Shown here: positions 32,188 through 40,860 of the stretch, one piece after another | How the letters are laid out: the number at the start of each line of letters is the position of its first letter | How positions within the stretch are numbered: position 1 is the stretch's first letter | Source of the DNA: JADJOY01 sp016713535 [NCBI: Deltaproteobacteria bacterium] | GTDB lineage: Bacteria; JADJOY01 | Length of the DNA stretch: 64,000 nucleotides | Assembly: GCA_016713535.1 (NCBI GenBank) | Contig: JADJOY010000039.1 | Coordinates: 1-64,000 of the forward strand | Direction of reading: 5' to 3' | Notes under the pieces: generated by a model | The model's database searches: none | The model's input: only the letters and a program-made list of their open reading frames with translations | Told to the model about the DNA's origin: nothing | Made by a program: the position numbers and the translations under genes

Positions 32188-33870
32188 ATGAAGCCAGCCA
32201 CCGCCGAGTCATCCACACCCGGCGGCGAGCGCGCCGCCTCGGTCGAGGCGTTCCTCGGCACCCTCGACAAGGTGGTGCGGGGCATCCGCCTCTACGAAGG
32301 CCACGGCGACCTCCTCGAGCGCCTCTACGTCGAGCTCGAGAAGAAGCTCCGCCTCGCCACCGACGAGGGAGACGTGACGCTGCGCGTGGCGTCGTTCGGG
32401 CTGCTCCACCACGGCACCCTGGTGACGCCCGAGAACAAGCGTCTCCCCTACCTGTTCCGGCTCTTCTGCGACGGCTTGCGCGAGCTCACGATCACGCACG
32501 GTGCGAGCCTGGCCGACGTCAAGGCGCTGACCGAGGTGCTGGCGCAGGATCCACGCGCCGGCGAGGACGACCTCGTCACGTTGCTGTGGAAGCGCGATCT
32601 CCGCGGGGTCGAGGTGTACGCCGTCGACGCCCTCACCACCGGCGCCGAGATCGGGCCCGACGGCCAGCTCGTCCTCGGACGTCATGGCGCCAAAGCGCGG
32701 CTCGCGCGGGCCTCGACGGAGGGCGCGCTCGCCCTGGCGCTGAGCTCCGACGACGTGCGCGCGATCCACCCCGACGACGCGCTGGCGTGGGTGCACGTGG
32801 CGAGCCGCTTTCGCGGCGAGCCCGCCACCGTTGCCGCGTACGCGCTCGACGTCGCCGACGAACCGCACGCTCGAGAGCTGGCGCGCTTCGTGGAGATCGC
32901 CCTCGCACGCGCCGCCCGCGACGACGGCGGACCGAGCCCGCTGCTCGCCGGCGCGTGGGAGAGCGCCCTCGCCCAGCAAGACACCGAGACCGCGATGACG
33001 CTCGTCGAGACGCTCGCGCGGGTCGCCGAGCACGATCTCGCCCCCCCCGCCGACTCGGCCCCGCGGCGGGTGTGGCGAGCGCTCGCGACCCCGGCGGCGA
33101 TGCGCGCGCTCGCGCCGTGGTACCCGCGCCACGCGGCGCGCCTCGCGGCGAGCCTCGCGACCCTCGCCGCGGGCGGTGGGCCCGAGCTGGTGGCGCTCCT
33201 GCTCGCCCTCCCGCCGGGCGAAGCGAGCGCCGCGATCGAGGACTTGCTGCGCGGACTGGGCGTCGACCTGACGCCGATGTACCGCACCCGGCTCGCCTCC
33301 GCGGACGAGGCCGTGCTCCTCGACGCGATCGCGGCGCTGGGACGGATCGGCACCGACGAGGCGGCCGACGCGTTGTGCGAGATCCTCCGCCACAACCGCA
33401 CCCAGGTGCGCGCCGCGGTGCTCGCGGCGATGAAGAACTGCCCACCCGAGCGCATCCGCACCGCGGTGGGTCGCACGCTTCGCGACATGGACCACGAGAA
33501 CCGCCTGGCCTCGCTGCGCCTGCTCACGGTGTCGCGCGATCCGCGCGCGGCAGGCTTCGTGCTCTCCGCGGTGCGCGATCGCGAGTTCGCGACCCGCGAG
33601 ACCGGCGAGCAGGAGACCTTCCTGCGCGCCCTCTCGAGCTTCCGCGACGGGCGCACCGCGGCCTTCTTCCGGGACCTGCTCGACGAGGTCCACCTCACCC
33701 GCAGCCGCGCCATCTCCGCACGGCAGCTCCTCGCGGTCCAGGCGCTGGTGGAGATCGGCAACCCGGAGGCCGAAGAGGCGCTGCGGGTCCAGCTCAAGAA
33801 GTGGCACCTCCCGCGCGAGGTCAAGGACGCGATCCGGGTGGCGCTGCGCGACGTGGACGCGCGCTCGTGA
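32188..33870 (+). CDS. HEAT-repeat protein (560 aa)
   Basis: The N-terminal ~130 residues (GTLDKVVRGIRLYEGHGDLL, LRVASFGLLHHGTLV) form a domain related to that of the next gene. The C-terminal part (about 370-560) is built of HEAT-type helices (LDAIAALGRIGTDEAADALC, VLAAMKNCPPERIRTAV, QALVEIGNPEAEEALR). No signal peptide or catalytic motif is seen, so it is probably a cytoplasmic scaffold. Its stop overlaps the GTG of the next gene (GTGA), implying coupled synthesis. Confidence 0.75.
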   Translation: MKPATAESSTPGGERAASVEAFLGTLDKVVRGIRLYEGHGDLLERLYVELEKKLRLATDEGDVTLRVASFGLLHHGTLVTPENKRLPYLFRLFCDGLRELTITHGASLADVKALTEVLAQDPRAGEDDLVTLLWKRDLRGVEVYAVDALTTGAEIGPDGQLVLGRHGAKARLARASTEGALALALSSDDVRAIHPDDALAWVHVASRFRGEPATVAAYALDVADEPHARELARFVEIALARAARDDGGPSPLLAGAWESALAQQDTETAMTLVETLARVAEHDLAPPADSAPRRVWRALATPAAMRALAPWYPRHAARLAASLATLAAGGGPELVALLLALPPGEASAAIEDLLRGLGVDLTPMYRTRLASADEAVLLDAIAALGRIGTDEAADALCEILRHNRTQVRAAVLAAMKNCPPERIRTAVGRTLRDMDHENRLASLRLLTVSRDPRAAGFVLSAVRDREFATRETGEQETFLRALSSFRDGRTAAFFRDLLDEVHLTRSRAISARQLLAVQALVEIGNPEAEEALRVQLKKWHLPREVKDAIRVALRDVDARS

Positions 33871-35171
33871 GCGAGAGCACCGACCGCACGGGCGACCAGG
33901 CGAGCGCCGCCGAGCTGGTATCCCTGCTCTTCGGGCTCGGGCGCGCGCTCAACCTCTACGAGGTCAACAACGCCGCCATCGGGCGGCTCGTGGACGGCGT
34001 CGCGGCGACGCTCGACAAGCACCGCGCGCACGGTGGTGGGCCGCTCAAGCTCGAGCTCCTCGCCGAGGAGTTCTTCGTGAACGGCTCGCTGCTCGCGGTC
34101 GACCCGCGGCTCTACGAGCGCGCCACCGAGCTCGCCCGGGGCCTCGATCGATTCCGCATCGGCTCGCTCGCCTTCGACGGGCCGTGCGAGCGCGCGGTGG
34201 TGACGCGCTTCGCCACCGACTGGGCCGCGAGCCTGCGCGGCGGCCAGAGCGCCTTCGCCGCCGACGGCTACCCGGGCATCACGCTCGGCCAGGCCGAGGT
34301 CTCGATCGCGTCGTTCCGCTTCGACCCCGACCGCCTCGCGCTGTGGCTCTACGCCAGCCTCCTCGATCTCACCGAGGAGGTGGCCGCCGACCACGCCGCG
34401 GGCGTGATCCCGAGCTTGTTGCAGGTGCGCCGGCTGCTCCAGCTCACGATCGACGGGCTCGCGCGCCATGCCCCCACCTACGAGCTGCTCGCCGCGGCCC
34501 GCAACCCGACGCGGGCGCTCGGCGCCGAGCGCCTGCGGGTGGCGATCGCCGTCGAGGCGATCGGCTTCGGCCACCACCTCGGTCTCGCGAAGCGGCGCTT
34601 GATGACGCTCGGCCTCGGGGGGCTCCTCGGCGGTCTCGCGAGCTCCGCGGACCCCGACGCCGCGGTCGAGCCGCTGCTCGGCTTCCCCGGCCTCGGCGAC
34701 GCCGCGCCCGCGCTGGTGGTCACCCTCCACGACGCGCGCCGGATCCGCGCGGGTGGCACCGGCGGCCTGTCCGGTCACGTGCTGGCCCTCGCCGAGCGCT
34801 ACGTCGAGGAGTGCTCGGGCGACGCCGATCCCGCCTCGCCCGTCCCCAACCCGGCGCGCGTGGTCGAGCGGCTCGCGAGCTCGGGCGATGCCCTCGCGAG
34901 CGCGTTCGCCGCCCACAAGGGCCGCTACCCGCTCGGCTCGCCGGTGACGTTGAGCGACGGCTCGCTCGCGGTGGTCCTGGCACTCGGCGCTGGCCCCGAC
35001 CCGCGGCCGCCGGTGGTGGCGCACTGGCGCGCTCCCGCCGAGCTCGGCGAGCCGCTCGACCTCGCCGCCGAGGCCGAGCTCTCGATCATCGGTACACCGC
35101 CGCCGGCCGAGGCGGGTGTCGACCTCACCGCGGTTCGCGGCCGCGCGGACGACTCGACACCTCCGCCGTGA
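33867..35171 (+). CDS. Partner of the HEAT protein, degenerate HD-like region (434 aa)
   Basis: GTG 33867 overlaps the HEAT-protein stop by 4 nt. The N-terminal part (ELVSLLFGLGRALNLYEVNN, LELLAEEFFVNGSLLAV) resembles that of the upstream gene, so the two appear to be diverged paralogues. The middle (VAIAVEAIGFGHHLGLAKRR) contains an HH pair reminiscent of HD-GYP proteins but lacks a full HD/GYP set, so no enzymatic role is assigned. Such pairs are known to me from myxobacterial genomes only by general impression. Confidence 0.6.
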   Translation: MSESTDRTGDQASAAELVSLLFGLGRALNLYEVNNAAIGRLVDGVAATLDKHRAHGGGPLKLELLAEEFFVNGSLLAVDPRLYERATELARGLDRFRIGSLAFDGPCERAVVTRFATDWAASLRGGQSAFAADGYPGITLGQAEVSIASFRFDPDRLALWLYASLLDLTEEVAADHAAGVIPSLLQVRRLLQLTIDGLARHAPTYELLAAARNPTRALGAERLRVAIAVEAIGFGHHLGLAKRRLMTLGLGGLLGGLASSADPDAAVEPLLGFPGLGDAAPALVVTLHDARRIRAGGTGGLSGHVLALAERYVEECSGDADPASPVPNPARVVERLASSGDALASAFAAHKGRYPLGSPVTLSDGSLAVVLALGAGPDPRPPVVAHWRAPAELGEPLDLAAEAELSIIGTPPPAEAGVDLTAVRGRADDSTPPP

Positions 35172-35213
35172 CGCAGCAAGCTCCGCGATCCAAAGCCCCT
35201 TTCGGAGGATCGC

Positions 35214-36146
35214 ATGCGCATCGCGGACGACATCACCAAGCTCATCGGCAACACCCCGCTGGTCCGCATCAACCGGATCGGCGCCGGTCTCCCGGGCCGG
35301 CTGGTCGCGAAGCTCGAGAGCTTCAACCCTGTCTCGTCGGTGAAGGACCGGATCGGTGTCGCGATGATCGAGGCCGCCGAGCGCGACGGGAAGATCCGGC
35401 CAGAGACGATCCTGCTCGAGCCGACCAGCGGCAACACCGGCATCGGCCTCGCGTTCGCGGCCGCGGCCAAGGGTCTCAAGCTGGTGCTGACCATGCCCGA
35501 GACCATGAGCATCGAGCGGCGCCGCATCCTCGCGGCGCTGGGCGCCGAGCTGGTGCTCACCCCGGGCGCCGAAGGCATGAAGGGCGCGATCGCGCGCGCC
35601 GAGCAGATGGCGGCCGGCGATCCGCGCTACCTCGTCCTCCAGCAGTTCGAGAACCCGGCCAACCCGGACATCCATCGCCGCACCACCGCCGAGGAGCTGT
35701 GGCGCGACACCGACGGCCAGCTCGACATCCTGGTGTGCGGCACCGGCACCGGCGGCACCGTGACCGGCTGCGCCGAGGTGCTCAAGCCACGCAAGCCGGG
35801 CCTGCGCGTGATCGCGGCCGAGCCCAAGGACTCGCCCGTGATCTCGGGCGGCAAGCCGGGCCCACACAAGATCCAGGGCTGGGGACCGGGGTTCGTGCCC
35901 AAGATCCTGCGCGCCGAGCTCCTCGACGAGGTGATCTCGGTCTCGAACGAAGACTCGGGCGTCATGGCGCGACGGCTCTGCACCGAGGAGGGGATCCTCT
36001 CGGGCATCTCCTGCGGCGGCGCGATGTGGGCCGCGGTCGAGGTCGCCAGGCGTCCCGAGAACGAAGGCAAGATGATCGTCGTGGTGCTGCCCGACACCGG
36101 CGAGCGGTACCTCTCGACCTGGCTCTTCGAAGAGATCGTGTCGTGA
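35214..36146 (+). CDS. cysK: Cysteine synthase A (O-acetylserine sulfhydrylase)
   Basis: This 310-aa PLP enzyme has the lysine in [11 protein letters not shown], the phosphate loop [10 protein letters not shown] and the substrate loop [12 protein letters not shown]. It combines O-acetylserine with sulfide to form cysteine. GGAGG upstream (35204-35210 region) supports ATG 35214. Its stop overlaps the GTG of cysE by 4 nt, so the two steps of cysteine synthesis are coupled and the proteins may form the cysteine synthase complex. Confidence 0.95.
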   Translation: MRIADDITKLIGNTPLVRINRIGAGLPGRLVAKLESFNPVSSVKDRIGVAMIEAAERDGKIRPETILLEPTSGNTGIGLAFAAAAKGLKLVLTMPETMSIERRRILAALGAELVLTPGAEGMKGAIARAEQMAAGDPRYLVLQQFENPANPDIHRRTTAEELWRDTDGQLDILVCGTGTGGTVTGCAEVLKPRKPGLRVIAAEPKDSPVISGGKPGPHKIQGWGPGFVPKILRAELLDEVISVSNEDSGVMARRLCTEEGILSGISCGGAMWAAVEVARRPENEGKMIVVVLPDTGERYLSTWLFEEIVS

Positions 36147-37071
36147 CCGCGCCGGCCCCTGCTGCCGCGATCGCGGCCCTCGCGCCGGTCGCGGAGGTGC
36201 TCGCGAACGCCGCCCGTACCAGCTACAAGTTCGGCCCGGCGGGACGGATCTGCCTGCCCTCCCGGGACGTCGTGATCCACTGCGTCGAGGGCATTCGCCA
36301 GGCGCTCTTCCCGGGCTTCTTCGGTGACACCGACCTCGACGCGGTGGGGATCACGGCCTACGTCGGAGCGACGCTCGAGCGGGTCGCTCACGACCTGCTC
36401 GAGCAGATCGCGCGCGCGGTCGGGTTCGCCGAGGGGCGGGACTTCGCCACCTGCGGCTACTGCAAGGACGTCGCGGAGCGCGCCACCACCGAGCTGGTCA
36501 ACCGGCTACCCGAGGTGCGGCGCAAGCTCGCCTCCGACGTCGAAGCGGCCTTCGAGGGAGACCCCGCGCTCAAGATCAAGGAGGAGGCGATCTTCAGCTA
36601 CCCGGGCGTGTTCGCCCTCAGCGAGCAGCGCATCGCCCACGAGCTGCACCTCCTCGGCGTACCGCTGATCCCGCGCATGATCACCGAGAACGCCCACTCG
36701 ATGACCGGGATCGACATCCACCCGGGTGCCGCGATCGGCGAGCGCTTCTTCATCGACCACGGCACCGGGGTGGTGATCGGCGAGACCGCGCGCATCGGCC
36801 GCAACGTGCGCATCTACCAGGGCGTGACGCTCGGCGCGCGCAGCTTCCCCTCGACCGCACCGGCAATCCGATCAAGGGGATCGACCGCCACCCGATCGTC
36901 GAGGACGACGTGGTGGTGTACGCGGGCGCCACGCTGCTCGGCCGGATCACCATCGGCCGCGGCTCGTCGATCGGCGGCAACGTGTGGCTCACCCACTCGG
37001 TTCCGCCCGGCAGCAGGATCACGCAGGCGGAGGCGAAGGAGCTCGCGTTCGAGGACGGCGGCGGGATCTGA
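36143..37071 (+). pseudogene. cysE: Serine O-acetyltransferase (EpsC-type), one frameshift
   Basis: From GTG 36143 the N-terminal helical part precedes hexapeptide repeats ([39 protein letters not shown]). A C is missing from the run at 36847-36850; the next frame gives [20 protein letters not shown] and the C-terminus ending in [17 protein letters not shown]. Corrected length 309 aa. The enzyme makes O-acetylserine from serine and acetyl-CoA, the substrate of the upstream CysK. The break is in a homopolymer, so the gene is probably intact in the cell. Confidence 0.88.
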
Positions 37072-37187
37072 GCGTTTCGAGGTGGTGACCGGAGCCCGGC
37101 AGCGTCCCCACCCCGTGACGCCCCCCCGCTGAAGCTCCCGGATTTCCCCACCCCTGCTGGGCACGATCCTTGCCCGTGATTGCGGGA

Positions 37188-40100
37188 ATGGGCGCCGCGA
37201 CCGTCGACCGATCCACGGCGCCGCACGGCGGGCGCGAGATCCCGTTCAACTACACATCCGCGAGCGACCGGCAGAGCGTCACGCTCCTCGCCGGACCGCG
37301 CATGTGGGAGCGCCTCGAGGAGTTGCGCTCACGGCGCGTGACCGGCCGCTCGGCGCGCCTGCTGATGCGCTTCCTCGGCGAGCTGCTGATCCATCGCCGC
37401 AACCCGTACCTCTTCCAGGCGCTCCTCGACTCCCGCAAGCGGCGGCGCTGGTTCTTCCGCGAGCTCGACGCGAGCCTCGCCGTCATCGCCCAGCACGCCG
37501 GTGGCGACGCGCTGGTGCTCGAGGTGCTCGCCGAGTGCCGCGGGCTGGCGGACGCGCTGCGCGACGAGATCACCTCCGCGCCGCGGCGGCGCGCCCGGCT
37601 CCGCGACGTGCTGGGCGAGATCGTCGGCGCCGACGACGTGCGCTTCGACCCGTTCACGCTCGTGAGCCACGCCACCGACGCCACCGACTGGCGGCTGCAC
37701 CTGCCGCTCGCGGTGGTCACGCCGTCCACCGAGCCCCAGGTGGGGCCGCTGCTCGCGGCCCTCGCGGAGCTCGACCTGCGCGCCATTCCACGCGGCGCCG
37801 GCACGGGACTCACCGGCGGCGCGGTCCCGCTCAGGCGCGACTGCGTGGTGGTGAACACCGAGAAGCTCGATCGCATTCGCGGCTTCGACAAGCGCGAGCT
37901 TCTCCTCGACGACGGCCGCTCGGTGCTCGCCCATACCCTCGCGCTCGAAGCGGGCGTGATCACCGAGCACGCGATCCAGCACGCCGCGCGCCGGGGCCTG
38001 GTGTTCGCCACCGATCCGACCAGCGCCTGGGCGTGCACGATCGGCGGCAACATCGCGGAGAACGCGGGCGGCAAGGACTGCGTGCTGTGGGGCACCTGCA
38101 TCGACAACGTCCTCGAGTTCCGCATCGCGATGCCGAGCGGCCGGAGCTGCACGGTACGCCGCATCAACCACCAGCACAGGAAGATCCTCCCGGAGGACGT
38201 CGTTCGCTTCGAGGTGGTCGACGAGGGCGGCGAGGTCCCTCGCGCCATCGAGCTCCGCGGCACCGAGATCCGCAAGCCGGGGCTCTGGAAGGACATCACC
38301 AACAAGGCGCTCGGCGGGCTACCGGGGCTCCAGAAGGAAGGGACCGACGGGATCGTCACCTCGGCGGTCTTCATCCTCTACACCGCATACCCGGAGCGCC
38401 GTACGCTGTGCCTCGAGTTCTTCGGACCGAGCTTCGACGAGGCGAGCGAGGTCATCCAGGACATCTCCGCGGCGATGCCCGACCGCGGCGAGGAGGCGCT
38501 CCAGGCGCTCGAGCACTTCGACGAGGAGTACGTGCGCGCGATCGGCTACCAGACCAAGAGCGCGCGCGCCGAGACGCCGCGCGCGGTGCTGGTGATCGAC
38601 GTCGTGGGACACACCGACGGCCAGGTCGAGCGCGGCGTCGCGACCATCCGCGGGCTCCTGACCCGGCACGTCGACACGGTGATGAGCGTCGCCGCGAGCG
38701 CCGACGAGGCGGAGCGCTTCTGGGCCGATCGCAAGCGCCTCGGCGCGATCGCGCGGCGCACCAACGCGTTCAAGATCAACGAGGACGTGGTGCTGCCGCT
38801 CGCCGCGCTCGGCGAGTTCGCGCGCTTCGTGGACGCGGCCAACGTCGAGGAGGATCGCTTCGACCAGGACGCGCTGACGGCGCGCTACGCCGAGCACCTG
38901 CGCGCGCCCGGGCTCGCGGACTCGTCCCCCGGGCTCGATCGCAAGCTGCCGGCGGCGATCGCGCTCTGCGAGCAGGCACGCGCCGAGCTCGCCGCCGCCG
39001 ACGCGGCCACCGTGCGCGCCGGTGACGTCACGCGGCGTCTGCGCCACCGCCTCGCCGATCTGGTGCGCGGCCACCCCGCGGTGATCGACCGCCTCGAGGC
39101 GATCACCACCGAAGTGCGCGCGCGCCGCATCGTCCTCGCCACCCACATGCACGCGGGCGACGGCAACGTCCACGTCAACATCCCGGTGCTCTCCAACGAC
39201 CGCGCCATGCTCGACCGCGCCGATCGCGTGGTGGAGCGGGTGTTCGGGCGCGTCGAGGAGCTCGGCGGCGTGGTCTCGGGCGAGCACGGCATCGGCATCA
39301 CGAAGCTGCGCTACTGGGACGCGGCGCAGCGCGCGGCGCTCGACGCCTACCGGGCCGCGGTCGACCCAGGCGGGCTCATGAACCCGGGCAAGCTCACGGA
39401 CCTCGCCGTGCTCGACCAGGTGTTCACGCCATCCTTCAACCTCCTCGAGCTCGAGGCGCGGATCCTGAAGGCCGGACGCATCGAGGAGCTCGCCCGCAAG
39501 ATCGCCACCTGCGTGCGGTGCGGGAAGTGCAAGGCCGACTGCTGCGTCTTCCACCCCGCCCGCGGGATGTTCTTCCACCCGCGCAACAAGAACCTCGCGA
39601 TCGGCTCACTGATCGAGGCGCTGCTCTACGACGCGCAGCGGCGGCGCACCGGCTCGTTCGACATGTTGCGCTACCTGGAGGAGGTCGCGGACCACTGCAC
39701 CATCTGTCACAAGTGCCTGAAGCCGTGCCCGGTCGACATCGACACGGGGGAGGTCTCGGTGCTGGAGCGCGAGCTGCTCGCGGCGTGGGGGCAGAAGCGC
39801 TCGTCGATCGCCACCCGGCTCACGCTGCGTTACCTGGACACGCGCTCGCCGTGGCTCGAGCGCGCGATGCACGCCGGGCTGGTCGAGCTGGGCGGACGCG
39901 CGCAGCGAGCAGCGCACCGCCTCGCCGAGCCCTTCCCACCCCGCGCGCCGGGGCGCCACACCTACCTTCTCGACGTGTTGCGCTCGCCGGTACCGCACGC
40001 GCCGCGGGACGCGCTCCGCGACGCGCGGCCGCCATGTGGGCCCGATCAGGTGCTCACCATCGAGCCCGACGGCGAGGCCAGGGCCACGGTCCTCTACTTC

Positions 40101-40838
40101 CCCGGCTGCGGCTCCGAGCGCCTCCACGGCGCGATCGCCAAGGCCGCGATCCACGTGCTCCTCGAGCTCGACACGCGCGTGGTGCTGACACCGCCGCTCC
40201 TGTGCTGCGGCTTCCCGAGCCACGCCAACGCCGGCACCGACGACTACCGCGCCACGCTGCTGCGCAACACCATCCTGATGAGCCAGATCCGCGAGATGTT
40301 CTCCTACCTGAGCTTCGACGCGGTGGTGGTGACGTGCGGCACCTGCCGAGAAGGTCTCGACGCGATCGAGCTGCCGCGGATCTTCGCCGCGCCGATCGTG
40401 GACGTGGCGCGCTTCGCGATCGATCGTGGCCTGGCCTTGCCCGGCCCGCACGGCGGCGACGGCCTCTACCCCGCGCCTTGCCACGATTCGCTCCAGGGCC
40501 AGGCCGAGCAGGTCCTCGGCAAGCTCGGCGGGTACCGGCTGAGCACCGTCCCCCATTGCTGCTCCGAGGCCGGGACTCTCGCGCTCTCGCGTCCCGACAT
40601 CTCGGACGCCATGCTCGACCGCAAGCGCGACGCGCTCGGCGCGGCGCTGCTCGAGCGCGCGTCACGGGCGCGGATCCTCACCAACTGCCCGTCGTGCGTG
40701 CAGGGCCTCGAGCGCCACGCCGGGCTCGGCCTCGCGGTGCGCCACGTGACGATCGAGCTCGCCGAGCGCCTGAGCGGCGCGGGCTGGCCGGAGCGCTTCG
40801 CGGCGCGTGCGGCGCGCGCCACGGCCATCCGCATCTGA
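37188..40838 (+). CDS. DUF3683/FAD/Fe-S/CCG oxidoreductase, GlcD-GlcF-like fusion (1216 aa)
   Basis: The order is: DUF3683-like N-terminus (REIPFNYTSASDRQSV), FAD-binding domain with PRGAGTGLTGGAVPL and TIGGNIAENAGG, FAD-linked oxidase C-terminus (GDGNVHVNIPV, GEHGIGITKLRYW), two 4Fe-4S clusters (CVRCGKCKADC; CTICHKCLKPCPVDI) and paired CCG domains (YFPGCGSERL with LLCCGFPSHANAG; PCHDSLQG with HCCSEAG). ATG 37188 is preferred over an upstream TTG. The family oxidises 2-hydroxy acids such as D-lactate or glycolate and passes electrons to the quinone pool or to flavoproteins. Intact. It sits alone after cysKE. Confidence 0.9.
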   Translation: MGAATVDRSTAPHGGREIPFNYTSASDRQSVTLLAGPRMWERLEELRSRRVTGRSARLLMRFLGELLIHRRNPYLFQALLDSRKRRRWFFRELDASLAVIAQHAGGDALVLEVLAECRGLADALRDEITSAPRRRARLRDVLGEIVGADDVRFDPFTLVSHATDATDWRLHLPLAVVTPSTEPQVGPLLAALAELDLRAIPRGAGTGLTGGAVPLRRDCVVVNTEKLDRIRGFDKRELLLDDGRSVLAHTLALEAGVITEHAIQHAARRGLVFATDPTSAWACTIGGNIAENAGGKDCVLWGTCIDNVLEFRIAMPSGRSCTVRRINHQHRKILPEDVVRFEVVDEGGEVPRAIELRGTEIRKPGLWKDITNKALGGLPGLQKEGTDGIVTSAVFILYTAYPERRTLCLEFFGPSFDEASEVIQDISAAMPDRGEEALQALEHFDEEYVRAIGYQTKSARAETPRAVLVIDVVGHTDGQVERGVATIRGLLTRHVDTVMSVAASADEAERFWADRKRLGAIARRTNAFKINEDVVLPLAALGEFARFVDAANVEEDRFDQDALTARYAEHLRAPGLADSSPGLDRKLPAAIALCEQARAELAAADAATVRAGDVTRRLRHRLADLVRGHPAVIDRLEAITTEVRARRIVLATHMHAGDGNVHVNIPVLSNDRAMLDRADRVVERVFGRVEELGGVVSGEHGIGITKLRYWDAAQRAALDAYRAAVDPGGLMNPGKLTDLAVLDQVFTPSFNLLELEARILKAGRIEELARKIATCVRCGKCKADCCVFHPARGMFFHPRNKNLAIGSLIEALLYDAQRRRTGSFDMLRYLEEVADHCTICHKCLKPCPVDIDTGEVSVLERELLAAWGQKRSSIATRLTLRYLDTRSPWLERAMHAGLVELGGRAQRAAHRLAEPFPPRAPGRHTYLLDVLRSPVPHAPRDALRDARPPCGPDQVLTIEPDGEARATVLYFPGCGSERLHGAIAKAAIHVLLELDTRVVLTPPLLCCGFPSHANAGTDDYRATLLRNTILMSQIREMFSYLSFDAVVVTCGTCREGLDAIELPRIFAAPIVDVARFAIDRGLALPGPHGGDGLYPAPCHDSLQGQAEQVLGKLGGYRLSTVPHCCSEAGTLALSRPDISDAMLDRKRDALGAALLERASRARILTNCPSCVQGLERHAGLGLAVRHVTIELAERLSGAGWPERFAARAARATAIRI

Positions 40839-40860
40839 GAGAGCGCGCCGCGAGGCGGCG

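Noticed and set aside
32682-35867. 1061-aa minus-strand frame opposite the HEAT pair and cysK
   Set aside because: The plus strand encodes recognisable proteins throughout; the opposite frame has shadow composition.
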